Positions 1-8,073 of a stretch of DNA of 19,382 nt are shown here, piece by piece. The notes under the pieces were generated by a model. That model saw only the letters and a list, made by a program, of their open reading frames with translations, was not told the origin of the DNA and ran no database searches. The stretch is from contig DHSK01000020.1 of assembly GCA_002408445.1 (NCBI GenBank), positions 1-19,382 of the forward strand. The letters run 5' to 3'. Source of the DNA: Syntrophomonas sp. UBA5288. Its GTDB lineage: Bacteria; Bacillota; Syntrophomonadia; Syntrophomonadales; Syntrophomonadaceae. The position numbers were made by a program, and so were the translations under genes. The stretch's first letter is position 1; each line of letters starts with the position of its first letter.

Positions 1-476
1 GACCATATTACATTGGGGAAAGTCTTTATGCGGGCATTATAAACCTGTACCGCATCATTATAATCTTTGCGGGATACCGCCAGCCGGTTCTCGGTTCCGG
101 CCAGTTCATCCTGAAGCTGACGGAAATTGGCATCAGATTTCAGGTTAGGATAATTCTCTACCACTACCAGCAAACGACTAAGGGATGATGACAGTGCATC
201 ATTAGCGGCAGCCTTATCTGCCGCACCCTGCGCCCCCATCAAACGGCTGCGTGCATCGGCAATATTATTGAGAATATCTTTTTCCTGGGCTGCATAACCC
301 TTGACTGTTGCCACCAGGTTTGGAATCAAATCAGCACGACGCTGCAGTTGGGTTTCTACCTGGCTCCATTTTCCATCCACATTTTCATTTAATCCTACTA
401 AACTGTTGTAACTGCCAATCCCTGAAAATACCAGCAATGCTAACACTGCCAGCACAATAATCCATGTCTTTTTCAA
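1..476 (-). CDS. lemA: LemA family protein (C-terminus beyond window)
   Basis: LemA proteins are small membrane-anchored helical proteins of unclear function. The start is a TTG at 476, set by a GGGAGGTG ribosome site at about 482-489. The product begins with a single hydrophobic anchor (LKKTWIIVLAVLALLVFSG), then the family hallmark NxxVxxxWSQVETQLQRRADLIPNLV, a long helical stretch with AQEKDILNNIADARSRL, and ENYPNLKSD. About 158 codons are visible, so only the last 20-30 residues should be missing. It is divergent from the secreted protein at 826. Family assignment rests on these motifs; the biological role is not known to me. Confidence 0.93.
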   Translation of the reverse strand, partial: MKKTWIIVLAVLALLVFSGIGSYNSLVGLNENVDGKWSQVETQLQRRADLIPNLVATVKGYAAQEKDILNNIADARSRLMGAQGAADKAAANDALSSSLSRLLVVVENYPNLKSDANFRQLQDELAGTENRLAVSRKDYNDAVQVYNARIKTFPNVIW

Positions 477-825
477 AAAAACACCTCCCTATTAAATATC
501 TTAATCTAAATTAAGTTAATTTAAAGTATACACTATGCCTGGCTTAAAAATCATCCAGCTAAAAAATAACTGTCCGGAGTAACAACCCTGGAAATAAAGG
601 CATAATAGCCGCACACGGGAATTTTGACTTTTATAATATATTTATTTTTTAAGAAAAATTTATCTTTTTCTTAAAAATTACCGACAAGTTTAGTTGCCAG
701 TTTTTTGAAAAAGCGCTGGATTAAAACATTAAAATTTCACTTCGTGTTCACGTAATGTTCACAATCCATGGTTATATTATGACCATACCCGTAAATAAAA
801 TTTAAAATGAAAGGAGACTGATTAC
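477..825. other. Intergenic region between divergent lemA and the secreted repeat protein
   Basis: This 349-base AT-rich stretch has no gene. It contains an AT-only hairpin with a 13-bp perfect stem (arms 646-658 and 665-677), which could end or stabilise a transcript, and the triple TTCAC repeat described separately. I see no convincing riboswitch. Confidence 0.6.
736..780 (+). promoter_or_regulatory. Three TTCAC direct repeats at 11-bp period next to a -10 box
   Basis: TTCAC occurs at 736-740, 747-751 and 758-762, exactly 11 bp apart, so the copies face the same side of the helix. A -10-like TATTAT lies at 775-780, and no good -35 box is visible in the spot the repeats occupy. Tandem half-sites at about 11 bp are typical of OmpR/PhoB-class response regulators acting as activators. 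The regulator and inducer are unknown. Confidence 0.45.
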
Positions 826-1563
826 TTGCAAAAGAAAACCAGAACCCTTGTAAGTGTACTGCTGGCAGGAACTTTGCTGCTGGGCGTGGTAAGTGTAGCA
901 GCAGCTGACAGCACTACCAGTACCAGCGTTTCGCAGAGCATAAAAACGCTTTGCCAAAAAGGTCATGGTGCTCAAACACCCGCCCAGATGGAAACCCAAA
1001 TGCAAACTAAATTGAAGACCCTGGTTGATAAAGGCACCATCACTCAGGCGCAAGCCGACAAAGTCGTGGCTTATCTGAAGAAAATGCAAGAAACTCGTAA
1101 AGCAGATTTTGCCAAAGTCAAAAATATGACCCAAGCAGAACGTGACAAATTCAAGAATCCGCTGGCCCAACTGGTAACCGACAAGGTTCTGACCCAGGAA
1201 CAGGCGGATGCCATTGCGAAACTGATGCCCATGCATAAAGGCAAAGGTATGAAAGGTGACCTGGCTGCTAACCAGACCAAAATGAAAGAAATATTGAGCG
1301 GCCTGGTTGATAAAGGTACCCTTACCCAAAAGCAAATGGACAGCATCATTACTGCAATGGATAAGATGCGCCAGGAACGTCAGGCGGACATGGAAAAAAT
1401 GAAAAACATGACTCCAGAAGAACGCCAGACCTATATGCAACAGCTTAAAGGTAAAAAAACAAGTCCTATCGAACAACTGGTTAAAGACAATGTAATTACC
1501 TCCGAGCAGGCTGATGCCATCAGGGATGCAATGCCGCAGCGTTCCGGACAGCATCGCCGCTAA
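826..1563 (+). CDS. Secreted helical repeat protein (DUF2680-like)
   Basis: A 245-residue exported protein. The TTG start at 826 is set by AAGGAG at 811-816. Residues 1-27 form a signal peptide (basic MQKKTR, hydrophobic core, VSVAAA). The mature part has two copies of a unit of about 85 residues (roughly 53-135 and 148-237). Each has LVDKGTxTQxQxD, then a charged helix (KMxxxRxADxxKxKNMTxxER), then QLVxDxVxTxEQADAI. The TQEQADAI-type motif suggests the DUF2680 group, whose function I do not know. It is very rich in Lys, Gln, Met and Asp, likely all-helical, and has no visible catalytic motif. It is monocistronic, with possible response-regulator repeats upstream and a terminator downstream. 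Confidence 0.85.
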   Translation: MQKKTRTLVSVLLAGTLLLGVVSVAAADSTTSTSVSQSIKTLCQKGHGAQTPAQMETQMQTKLKTLVDKGTITQAQADKVVAYLKKMQETRKADFAKVKNMTQAERDKFKNPLAQLVTDKVLTQEQADAIAKLMPMHKGKGMKGDLAANQTKMKEILSGLVDKGTLTQKQMDSIITAMDKMRQERQADMEKMKNMTPEERQTYMQQLKGKKTSPIEQLVKDNVITSEQADAIRDAMPQRSGQHRR

Positions 1564-1607
1564 ATCCTAAACCAACCTACAACTTTTTATCCTTCATCCT
1601 CTAAAAG

Positions 1608-1637
1608 ATTAGGGACCTGATTAATCAGGTCCCTAAT
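1608..1637. terminator. Bidirectional terminator between convergent genes
   Basis: A perfect 15-bp inverted repeat (arms 1608-1622 and 1623-1637) between the plus-strand gene ending at 1563 and the minus-strand gene ending at 1689. On the minus strand the hairpin is followed by CTTTT; on the plus strand only a weak T run follows. Used as a hairpin it would lose a few central pairs to the loop. Confidence 0.75.
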
Positions 1638-1688
1638 GCTGTTAAATAACTCCTGTTGCAACCTATTCTTTCAATATTCCCTTCTCTT

Positions 1689-2444
1689 TTATTCTATATA
1701 TTTCACGCCTTCCGCTATCTTCAACGCCGTGTCTTTATCCGTCTGTCCCTGAATTATGAACATACGGTCATTCATGGCCCATATAACGGTAACCAGAGAG
1801 TTTTTTACTACGACCATTCCTTTATGCCCGTTGATATTAGTTGCTTCACAGACAGAGGCATTTTCCGTATCCAGGTGAGGCTTGCTGCCTTCGCTTAATT
1901 CCATATAAGTAATAAGCGAGCCCCGAGAGTTTTTAAATTCGATTTTTTTAAAAAATTCACCCGGTAAAACAGCACTTACTTCAAATCCGGTCGGTATATA
2001 GGTCGGTGCATAGGCCTTGTGCCAATCTATAATTTTACTTTCGCCGTTATCATTGTTTTTTAATTCAAAAGAAGTATATTCCTGCTGAATGTCCATGAGA
2101 AGATTCAATGCCCTGACTCTGACCGCTTGCACAGTCACTACTGTGGCACCTAATATAACTAGCACGATCAGCATGGCTATAGCTACTTTGTTAAAAGCCT
2201 GCCAAATACGCCGCCTTCTGGCATAGGCCTTCGATTTTATTAAATGGGCGTCCAATTGCTTACTGAATATTTGTACTGACTCCGGGGAAGGCAGAAATTC
2301 AGGATCATTTTTCAGCTTTTGTTTTTCCTCCAGGAAAAGCCGGCCTTCTTTTTCCGCGGCGTCGTGCATGACTAATTTGAATAGGCTGTCCTCATATTTC
2401 TCATACAGCTTTTTACGGATTTGTTCCGGACTGTTATTCGGCAC
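1689..2444 (-). CDS. Membrane anti-sigma factor, DUF4367-type sensor domain
   Basis: A 251-residue single-pass membrane protein. The GTG start at 2444 overlaps the end of the sigma gene, as expected for a co-translated sigma/anti-sigma pair. Residues 1-80 are charged and cytoplasmic (ending ARRRR), about 86-108 form one transmembrane segment, and 130-250 form an extracytoplasmic domain with YIPTGFEVS, INGHKGMVVV, VTVIWAMNDRMFIIQG and a final IAEGVKYI. That pattern fits the DUF4367 family seen on clostridial anti-sigma proteins. I see no zinc-binding HxxxCxxC motif, so it is not a ZAS-type anti-sigma. Its partner sigma gene is frameshifted here, so it may have no working partner. It ends at a shared terminator at 1608-1637. 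Confidence 0.8.
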   Translation of the reverse strand: MPNNSPEQIRKKLYEKYEDSLFKLVMHDAAEKEGRLFLEEKQKLKNDPEFLPSPESVQIFSKQLDAHLIKSKAYARRRRIWQAFNKVAIAMLIVLVILGATVVTVQAVRVRALNLLMDIQQEYTSFELKNNDNGESKIIDWHKAYAPTYIPTGFEVSAVLPGEFFKKIEFKNSRGSLITYMELSEGSKPHLDTENASVCEATNINGHKGMVVVKNSLVTVIWAMNDRMFIIQGQTDKDTALKIAEGVKYIE

Positions 2445-3007
2445 GCTGATTCATCTCCTTCTCCATGAGTTCTTTGGCTTCTCTCCGTGCTCGGGTCAGA
2501 TACTGCCGGACACTGTCCGGAGCTATGTTTAAAATATTCGCTATCTCCCTGTCATTCATTTCCAATATATATTTGAAATACAATAGATATTTATGCTTTT
2601 CTGGAAGTTTTAATATGGCGTCCCTCAGTTCGGTTATTTCTTCCTGATGAATGATCCTTTCTTCTATTATGTTATCTGTCAGGCTAGGGAGCTTCTCCGC
2701 CAGATCAAATTTTGCTCCGTAATACACATGTTTTTGCTGTACATCTCGGTGTTTTATGAAGTTGATGGCCACACTCCTGGAAGTATAAACAACATACGCG
2801 GCTAATCTGCAACCCTCCAGCGTTCTAATTAGAGAAATTTTTTCAATTAGCTTGATAAAAGCATCGTTTGTAAGATCTTCTGCATAGTACGTCATGGGTA
2901 ATATCGTAAACGGTCTTCCGCACCAGGACATAATAATCGTTGTATAAATTTAGCATAAAGGCCTTATCGTCATCCCTTTCAATGGCAGCAATTACCATAA
3001 ATAGCAC
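2434..3007 (-). pseudogene. ECF-type sigma factor, frameshifted in region 2
   Basis: Extracytoplasmic-function sigma factor that pairs with the anti-sigma downstream. The real start is GTG 3007, with AAGGGGGTG eight bases upstream. This frame reads through region 2 (VIAAIERDDDKAFMLNLYNDYYVLVRKTVYDITHDV) but hits TGA at 2843-2845. The rest (YAEDLTNDAFIKLIEK, then region 4 with LPEKHKYLLYFKYILEMNDREIANIL and SVRQYLTRARREAKEL) lies in the next frame to 2434. The switch falls near 2885-2895. The open frame from 2931 starts inside region 2 and is unlikely to be a natural protein. It is either a recent inactivating indel or a sequencing error; both halves look well conserved. Confidence 0.8.
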
Positions 3008-3029
3008 TTAAAGCACCCCCTTATTTATA

Positions 3030-3035
3030 ATTATA
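3030..3035 (-). promoter_or_regulatory. Possible -10 box for the sigma/anti-sigma operon
   Basis: TATAAT on the minus strand, about ten bases before the GGGGG ribosome site. Eighteen bases further upstream is TGTCAC, a poor housekeeping -35 but possibly an ECF-type element. Assigned on position and sequence only. Confidence 0.3.
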
Positions 3036-3096
3036 AAGACATTCCGGTATTAGGTGACATAAAAGTAAAAAATTTCCCAAAATAATATTAATATGA

Positions 3097-3123
3097 TTGA
3101 CAAGAAATTTTTGGTGATAAAAT
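3097..3123 (+). promoter_or_regulatory. Candidate promoter for the amidase gene
   Basis: A perfect TTGACA at 3097-3102 followed after 15 bases by TAAAAT (3118-3123). The spacing is shorter than usual. If used, it gives a leader of about 200 bases before the amidase start at 3334. The rest of the 3008-3333 gap holds only the short leader ORF described separately. Confidence 0.35.
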
Positions 3124-3198
3124 GTTGCACAAACTCTTTTAGATTGTCTTTTATAGATAGGAATCCTTATAAAGCAGGTTGTTTTAGGAGGTTATCTG

Positions 3199-3243
3199 TT
3201 GGTCGTTTATCGTTTCAAATGGCTTAAGTGCCATTATCGTTGA
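3199..3243 (+). CDS. Possible 14-codon leader ORF upstream of the amidase
   Basis: A textbook AGGAGG at 3186-3191 lies seven bases before a TTG. From there 14 codons read LVVYRFKWLKCHYR and stop at TGA 3241-3243. The peptide is cationic. A small inverted repeat (AATGGC ... GCCATT) lies inside it. The only strong evidence is the ribosome site, which otherwise has no gene to serve. It could be a translated leader peptide, a remnant, or chance. Confidence 0.25.
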   Translation: MVVYRFKWLKCHYR

Positions 3244-3333
3244 TATCCCTAATTCTGAATATAATGGATTTGGCGCTGTTATTCCCGTTTATTTATATTA
3301 TTAAATTATTCTATAAGGAAAAGGAGAATTGAA

Positions 3334-5556
3334 ATGCTGAAAAATGGAGTCAAAAATAAAATTGCTGCAGGCATATTATGCTTAGCTCTGGTATTGGGCG
3401 GGGCGCCATTCGCTACAGCGGAAAACCTCGTCAATAACGGGACCAATGAAGCAGTCGGCAATACTCCATCGTGGATACAAACGCTCTCCGACTCGGTTAA
3501 TCTGCGTCAAGGACCCGGAACCAGTTTTAAGCAGGTGGACACGTTGGTCCCCGGGACAGTTCTACCGGTCTTGGGCGAACAAGATAATTGGTATAAAGTG
3601 CGCATGAACAACGGAAGCACAGCTTATGTCGCTTCCTGGCTGGTGGAAGCGGTGATAGCGCCGACGTCTACGCCTGTATCGACATTAGCAACGTCGTCAG
3701 CAGCCGATATATCCAGCAATAATAGGAATACTACAGCGGTCCAGGTATACATAAACGGCAAGCGCATGGCTTTTGATGTGGATCCTATTGTTGAGGACGG
3801 GCGCACCTTGGTACCGATGGCCGCTATCTTTCAGTCCATGGGAGCGGATATCACCTGGGATGGCAACAGCCGGACCGTTACGGCTCGTAAAGGCGACACC
3901 ACCATTATCTTACCCATAGGTTCGCTGACCCCCATGGTAAATGGTCAGGCATGGAATCTGGATGTACCGGCTAAAATCGTAAAAAACCGTACTTTGGCCC
4001 CTCTGCGTTTTGTCGGCCAGGCGCTGGGGGGAAAAGTAGCCTGGGATGCCGAGACCTGCCAAGCCATCATTTTAAGCCCGCCAAATCCGGATGATGAACT
4101 GATCGCAATCAAGGTGGACGGTGAGACGGTTAATTTACGCGCCAATCCGTCTACTTCGGCCGGTGTAATCGCGGCACTCCCCCCCGGGATGCAGTTGAGC
4201 GTCTGCGGTGAACAGGGTGGCTGGTACAAGGTGAACTACCTGGATAACGAAGGATGGATAGCCGCATGGGTAATCACGCCGGTATGGGGTGCAACCGGTG
4301 ACAATTTATTGACTTTCCCCAGCGAGGAGGAGACAAGCACGACCATTAGCAACCTCCTTACCTTAAACTACAATAAAGCTGTGGACGGCATCTACCTTAC
4401 CCTGCAAGGCAACAGTAAAGCAAAGGTTGAGGAAAATAACGGATCTCTTATCTATACCTTTGCAGACAGCTATCTCCAGCAAAACGTAAATATTCAGGAG
4501 CCGGTGGGAAGCGCTGGTATTTCCATCACCGGGTACAACCAGGGAAATGACGCCGTTGTTCAGGTGACGATTCCCTCCTCCCTGGCCTATCAAAAAAACT
4601 CGGAAAACAGCGGCAATACACAGGTTCTAGTTATTCATAATTGTATTACCGGGGTAGTTCGTCAGACTTTTAATAGCAGCGGGGAAAGAATAGATATCAC
4701 CACCCTGTTGCCGGCCACCTATACCCAGCGACAAATCGGCGACACCATGATGATCAGTCTTGCGGGGGTCAGTCAAGGATTGGCCCAGTCCAGTTACAAT
4801 TATAACAGTCCAATTATGGAAAGCCTGACCTTTGCTCAGCAAGCCAGCGAGTCCTCCTATAACACCTCAATTATTATTGAAACCAAGGAAGCATCCAAGT
4901 TCTCCGTCGGACAGAACAGTAAGAGAACTGAAACACATATTCTCTTGATCAATCAGCGGGATATTCCGGCCCGCAACTCCCTGGTGGTACTTGACCCCGG
5001 ACATGGAGGAAAAGATCCCGGAGCATGTGGTTCGTTTTCCCAGGAGAAGGACATAAACCTGGCTGTTGCGTTGAAGGTGGGGGCTATCTTAAACCAAAAA
5101 GGAATAAATGTGGCGTATACACGTACGACGGATGTTTTCGTACCCCTGGAAAGCGAGGCGGAAACCGGCAATATCATGAATGCTGCACTATTTGTCGCTA
5201 TCCACTGCAACCATGCAAATCCAAATGCTCAGGGAACGGAAACCTTTTATTACGCCCCCGAAAGTAATCCCGATCTCTATCTGCAGAAAGATGACAGGAA
5301 AAACTTGGCTACGGCGATTCAACAAAGACTAGTGGTTAATCTGGGACGTCCTGACCGGGGGGTAAAGCAAGACAACTTATTGGTGCTGAGAAATACAAAA
5401 ATGCCTTCCGCATTGGCGGAGTTGGCGTTTATAAGTAGTTCAGAAGAGGAAGGCCTCCTCAACCAAGATGATTTTCAGAATAAAGCCGCCCAAGCTATCG
5501 CCGACGCCATTGCTGCCTGCATGCCGGTTACTGTACAGGAAACAGGAAAGGAATAG
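3334..5556 (+). CDS. Secreted N-acetylmuramoyl-L-alanine amidase (Amidase_3) with SH3b and stalk domains
   Basis: A zinc amidase that cuts the MurNAc-L-Ala bond of peptidoglycan. The ATG at 3334 follows AAGGAG. In order: signal peptide (1-29, ending PFATA); SH3b domain (about 47-108, VNLRQGPGTSFKQV); copper-amine-oxidase N-terminal-like stalk (133-247, INGKRMAFDVDPIVEDGRTL, then APLRFVGQALGG); second SH3b (256-318, VNLRANPSTSAGVI); an AMIN-like beta region (about 335-545); and the Amidase_3 domain (548-735). Zinc ligands H557 (DPGHGG), E571 (QEKD) and H624 (IHCNH) and catalytic E696 (LAELAF) are all present, so it should be active. It is divergent from the sigma/anti-sigma operon and followed closely by a broken SH3 gene. 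Confidence 0.93.
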   Translation: MLKNGVKNKIAAGILCLALVLGGAPFATAENLVNNGTNEAVGNTPSWIQTLSDSVNLRQGPGTSFKQVDTLVPGTVLPVLGEQDNWYKVRMNNGSTAYVASWLVEAVIAPTSTPVSTLATSSAADISSNNRNTTAVQVYINGKRMAFDVDPIVEDGRTLVPMAAIFQSMGADITWDGNSRTVTARKGDTTIILPIGSLTPMVNGQAWNLDVPAKIVKNRTLAPLRFVGQALGGKVAWDAETCQAIILSPPNPDDELIAIKVDGETVNLRANPSTSAGVIAALPPGMQLSVCGEQGGWYKVNYLDNEGWIAAWVITPVWGATGDNLLTFPSEEETSTTISNLLTLNYNKAVDGIYLTLQGNSKAKVEENNGSLIYTFADSYLQQNVNIQEPVGSAGISITGYNQGNDAVVQVTIPSSLAYQKNSENSGNTQVLVIHNCITGVVRQTFNSSGERIDITTLLPATYTQRQIGDTMMISLAGVSQGLAQSSYNYNSPIMESLTFAQQASESSYNTSIIIETKEASKFSVGQNSKRTETHILLINQRDIPARNSLVVLDPGHGGKDPGACGSFSQEKDINLAVALKVGAILNQKGINVAYTRTTDVFVPLESEAETGNIMNAALFVAIHCNHANPNAQGTETFYYAPESNPDLYLQKDDRKNLATAIQQRLVVNLGRPDRGVKQDNLLVLRNTKMPSALAELAFISSSEEEGLLNQDDFQNKAAQAIADAIAACMPVTVQETGKE

Positions 5557-5561
5557 ATAGA

Positions 5562-5812
5562 ATGAGAATGAAATCGATAGTACTTCTGCTCGTAATATTG
5601 ATGTGTCTTCCATTTGTATATAAGTCATGTAAGATACAGGAACAACTTATATTCGAAGCGGCCCTGGTACCAGCTATTCCATATTAAGAACGGTCCATGC
5701 CGGCGATACAGTATGGTTAGATCCTGAATTGCAAGACTACGGCAATGGATGGACTCCCGTTTATATTGGTTCTACCGAGGGATATATCCTGGATAGTTAC
5801 ATGGAATTCTAA
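5562..5812 (+). pseudogene. Small exported SH3 protein, frameshifted
   Basis: ATG 5562 lies six bases after the amidase stop and behind a GGAAAGGA site. It encodes a signal-like segment (MRMKSIVLLLVILMCLPFVY) and then runs to a TAA at 5685-5687. The other frame from about 5642 to TAA 5810-5812 encodes a clear SH3b domain (TYIRSGPGTSYSILRTVHAG ... EGYILDSYMEF). The frame change falls near 5630-5642. The two parts together would make a roughly 80-residue secreted SH3 protein co-transcribed with the amidase. An indel has broken it, or it is a sequencing error. Confidence 0.7.
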
Positions 5813-5825
5813 ACAGACCTTAAAT

Positions 5826-5853
5826 GGGCAGTCTCAACTTTGTGCTTCTGCCC
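5826..5853 (+). terminator. Weak hairpin after the SH3 pseudogene
   Basis: GGGCAG and CTGCCC pair across a 16-base loop; only a short GTCTT follows. A possible but weak terminator for the amidase unit. Confidence 0.25.
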
Positions 5854-6045
5854 GTCTTAAAAACTCAGCCCCAACAAGTACCGTTAGCGATACGTAAAGT
5901 CTATTCTTGCGTGTCAATTACTGCAATTCATTCTTCAATAGCTTAAAAAATTCAATATTATGGGGAATGAATGGCAGTATTTTATGGACAATAAATGTTA
6001 AAATATCTTAATTTACAGTATTAGGAAAGAATTTTGTGAGTAATA

Positions 6046-7149
6046 ATGATAACAACCGTTAATTTCAAATTTATGCAATTTATCGTAATATTAACGCTTC
6101 TGGCGTTCATGGCGGCCGGGTGCGGCCATCTCAACCAGAATAATGAACCCGCCCCCGCTACTGGTGCGGTCACTTCGGTTAAGACATCTTCCGCCAGTCC
6201 GGATAACATGAATTCCTTACCTGCGGATGAGGGCAAAAATGAAGCGCTCCCTTCGACGGTTGCTGCAGAGCCTGCCAATAAGACGGGTCCTATAAGTCAA
6301 GACGATATAAATTCCTTGTCTACAGACGAAAACCGCATGATGCAGACCATAGAAAAATTAACTCTTGCCATCAGACCCATCGGATCGAAAGAAGAAAAAG
6401 TGGCCTGCGCGGATTTAAAATCCGAGCTGGAGTCCTACGGTTATCAAACCGAAGTCCAAGAGTTTCCCTATATCATGCAGAGCGTCAAGCTCAAAAACAT
6501 TCCTTTTGCAGAAGGAAAGTTTTGGGACTTTAATATTGGCCAGCCGGATGGGACCAGTCAAAACTTGATCGCGGTTAAAAGGCCCACCATCCCGGATGGT
6601 AAAAATATACTCATTGTAAGCGCCCACTATGATACCACCGTCCACACCACCGGCGCCATAGACAATGCCTCCGGAGTGGCGGTGCTCCTGGAAGCGGCGC
6701 GAAATATAGCAAGCTTCCCCAGCAATATCGAGGTGCGTTTCTTGTTATGCGCCGGAGAAGAGAATTACTTGTATGGGTCCCGCTACTATGTAAACAGCTT
6801 AAGCGAAGATGAGCGCCGGTGTATAATCGCCGCTATAAACCTGGACTGCATCGGCGAAGAAGGTCCCAACCCGGCCACTTTAGGGACCAGCAACGGCAAA
6901 GAAAATGCAGCTTGCAAGCTGTTCGCAGATTATGATATGCAGATTGACAGAGGTGCCATGAGCGATTATTATTCTTTTGTGAAAGTAGATATTCCGGCCC
7001 TGACCATTGCGCAATATCCAGTTATGGTGGGAACCGGACAAGAATTGCCGGACGATATTGCCCGCATAGACAAAGCCAAATTAAAAACCGTGGCCGACAT
7101 TGTTGCCAAGGTGCTGCTGAATGCCATGGGTACGCAAGATTTAAATTAA
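6046..7149 (+). CDS. M28-family metallopeptidase lipoprotein, one zinc ligand replaced
   Basis: A predicted lipoprotein (lipobox FMAAGC, Cys26) with a Ser/Ala/Pro-rich linker to about 90, then an M28 aminopeptidase-like domain (about 100-360). Seen: H194 and D196 (SAHYDTT), bridging D206 (GAIDNASG), the E238-E239 pair (CAGEEN), and D267 (NLDCIGEE). The last ligand, normally His in SDHxxF, is Tyr308 here (MSDYYSF), although the flanking SD and the following IPAL are kept. It may therefore be inactive or bind metal differently. ATG 6046 gives a good signal sequence but its ribosome site (AGGAAAG at 6023-6029) is far; ATG 6073 is an alternative. The substrate is unknown. Confidence 0.85.
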   Translation: MITTVNFKFMQFIVILTLLAFMAAGCGHLNQNNEPAPATGAVTSVKTSSASPDNMNSLPADEGKNEALPSTVAAEPANKTGPISQDDINSLSTDENRMMQTIEKLTLAIRPIGSKEEKVACADLKSELESYGYQTEVQEFPYIMQSVKLKNIPFAEGKFWDFNIGQPDGTSQNLIAVKRPTIPDGKNILIVSAHYDTTVHTTGAIDNASGVAVLLEAARNIASFPSNIEVRFLLCAGEENYLYGSRYYVNSLSEDERRCIIAAINLDCIGEEGPNPATLGTSNGKENAACKLFADYDMQIDRGAMSDYYSFVKVDIPALTIAQYPVMVGTGQELPDDIARIDKAKLKTVADIVAKVLLNAMGTQDLN

Positions 7150-7355
7150 GCAAGCTTTCGCTCATGCCAGCCGGCACCTTATATTACGGCAGATAACTGT
7201 ATAATAAATAGGTTGCCGATAGAATTTAAAACCGGATGTGCAAAAGACACTTTTGATTATCTATCCGGAAAATACTCTATTTTCATTCTCTGCTGGCGCT
7301 ACCCCGGCAGCATGGGAGTCTAATTCAAAATAAGAAGGCCGACAGGATACGAAGA

Positions 7356-7928
7356 ATGGAGAAATTTGTAAATACTAAAAAGTTTAAAATAGTTTTACTG
7401 GCTTCGATACTCTGTTTGATATTACTCAAGATCGTGTTCTACGTATGCAATGAAAAGTATCATTTATATATTTTAATTTCCGACATCAATCAGTACATCG
7501 TTAACTTGACTATCAATATATTAATTGTTCTAGCCGCTCTCTTTCTGCTCAATTTTAATGCCAAAAGAGTACGGACATACGTGCAGAGTGGTTGCGCGTT
7601 TCTAATTATAATGATACTTATCTATCTACATCTGTTTTCCAATAGCGATAAGCGTTATTTTTATTTTCAATCACCCGATAACACAAAGACCCTTGTCGTG
7701 GAAGAATGTGCTTGGTTATTAGCGGGCTGGAGCGATTTTTATGTAAAAAGAGGAATCTTTATAGAAAAATTGGGCTCACGCATAACGACTGACAATGGTG
7801 CCCGCCCTTTTACGTTTAACGGCTATGAACTGAAATGGTTGGATAATGATACCGTTGAATTATATTACGGTTATGGCGGGACGGAAATATCTCCTGTCTA
7901 CAAGACAAGCATCATACACGTGAAATAA
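7356..7928 (+). CDS. Hypothetical membrane protein, three TM segments
   Basis: A 190-residue protein I do not recognise. Transmembrane segments lie at about 11-30, 47-68 and 77-94, followed by an outward-facing domain (about 100-190) with YFQSPDNTKTLVVEE, GARPFTFNGYELKWLDNDT and VELYYGYGG. Firmicute proteins with a few membrane spans and a similar small beta domain are common and mostly unnamed. The start ATG 7356 is preceded by AGGA at 7344-7347. Codon and base use are more AT-rich than in the M28 gene before it. It ends at the strong terminator at 8009-8055. Confidence 0.65.
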   Translation: MEKFVNTKKFKIVLLASILCLILLKIVFYVCNEKYHLYILISDINQYIVNLTINILIVLAALFLLNFNAKRVRTYVQSGCAFLIIMILIYLHLFSNSDKRYFYFQSPDNTKTLVVEECAWLLAGWSDFYVKRGIFIEKLGSRITTDNGARPFTFNGYELKWLDNDTVELYYGYGGTEISPVYKTSIIHVK

Positions 7929-8008
7929 TTTTTTGGTAGCCTGGATTTCTAAATAGCCTATAATAAAATCAACTTTGCTACAATGATCAAATATTGTTTA
8001 ACAATGAG

Positions 8009-8055
8009 ACAGAGGCTACTAACTTGATATTTATATAGTTAGCAGTCTCTGTTTT
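8009..8055 (+). terminator. Rho-independent terminator
   Basis: Sixteen-base arms (8009-8024 and 8037-8052) pair with one G-T and one mismatch and are followed by TTTT and shortly afterwards a run of six Ts. It ends the plus-strand unit of the membrane protein and separates it from the convergent minus-strand locus. Confidence 0.8.
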
Positions 8056-8073
8056 AACTGTTTTTTGAGCTTT

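Noticed and set aside
826..1554. Long open frames on the minus strand across the secreted repeat protein
   Set aside because: They are antisense shadows of a gene with a good ribosome site and signal peptide; their Phe/His/Leu-rich make-up is what Lys/Gln-rich codons give in reverse.
6008..6040. TTTACA at about 6012 as a regulon promoter for the M28 gene
   Set aside because: The hexamer 16 bases downstream is TTGTGA, not CTCYTT.
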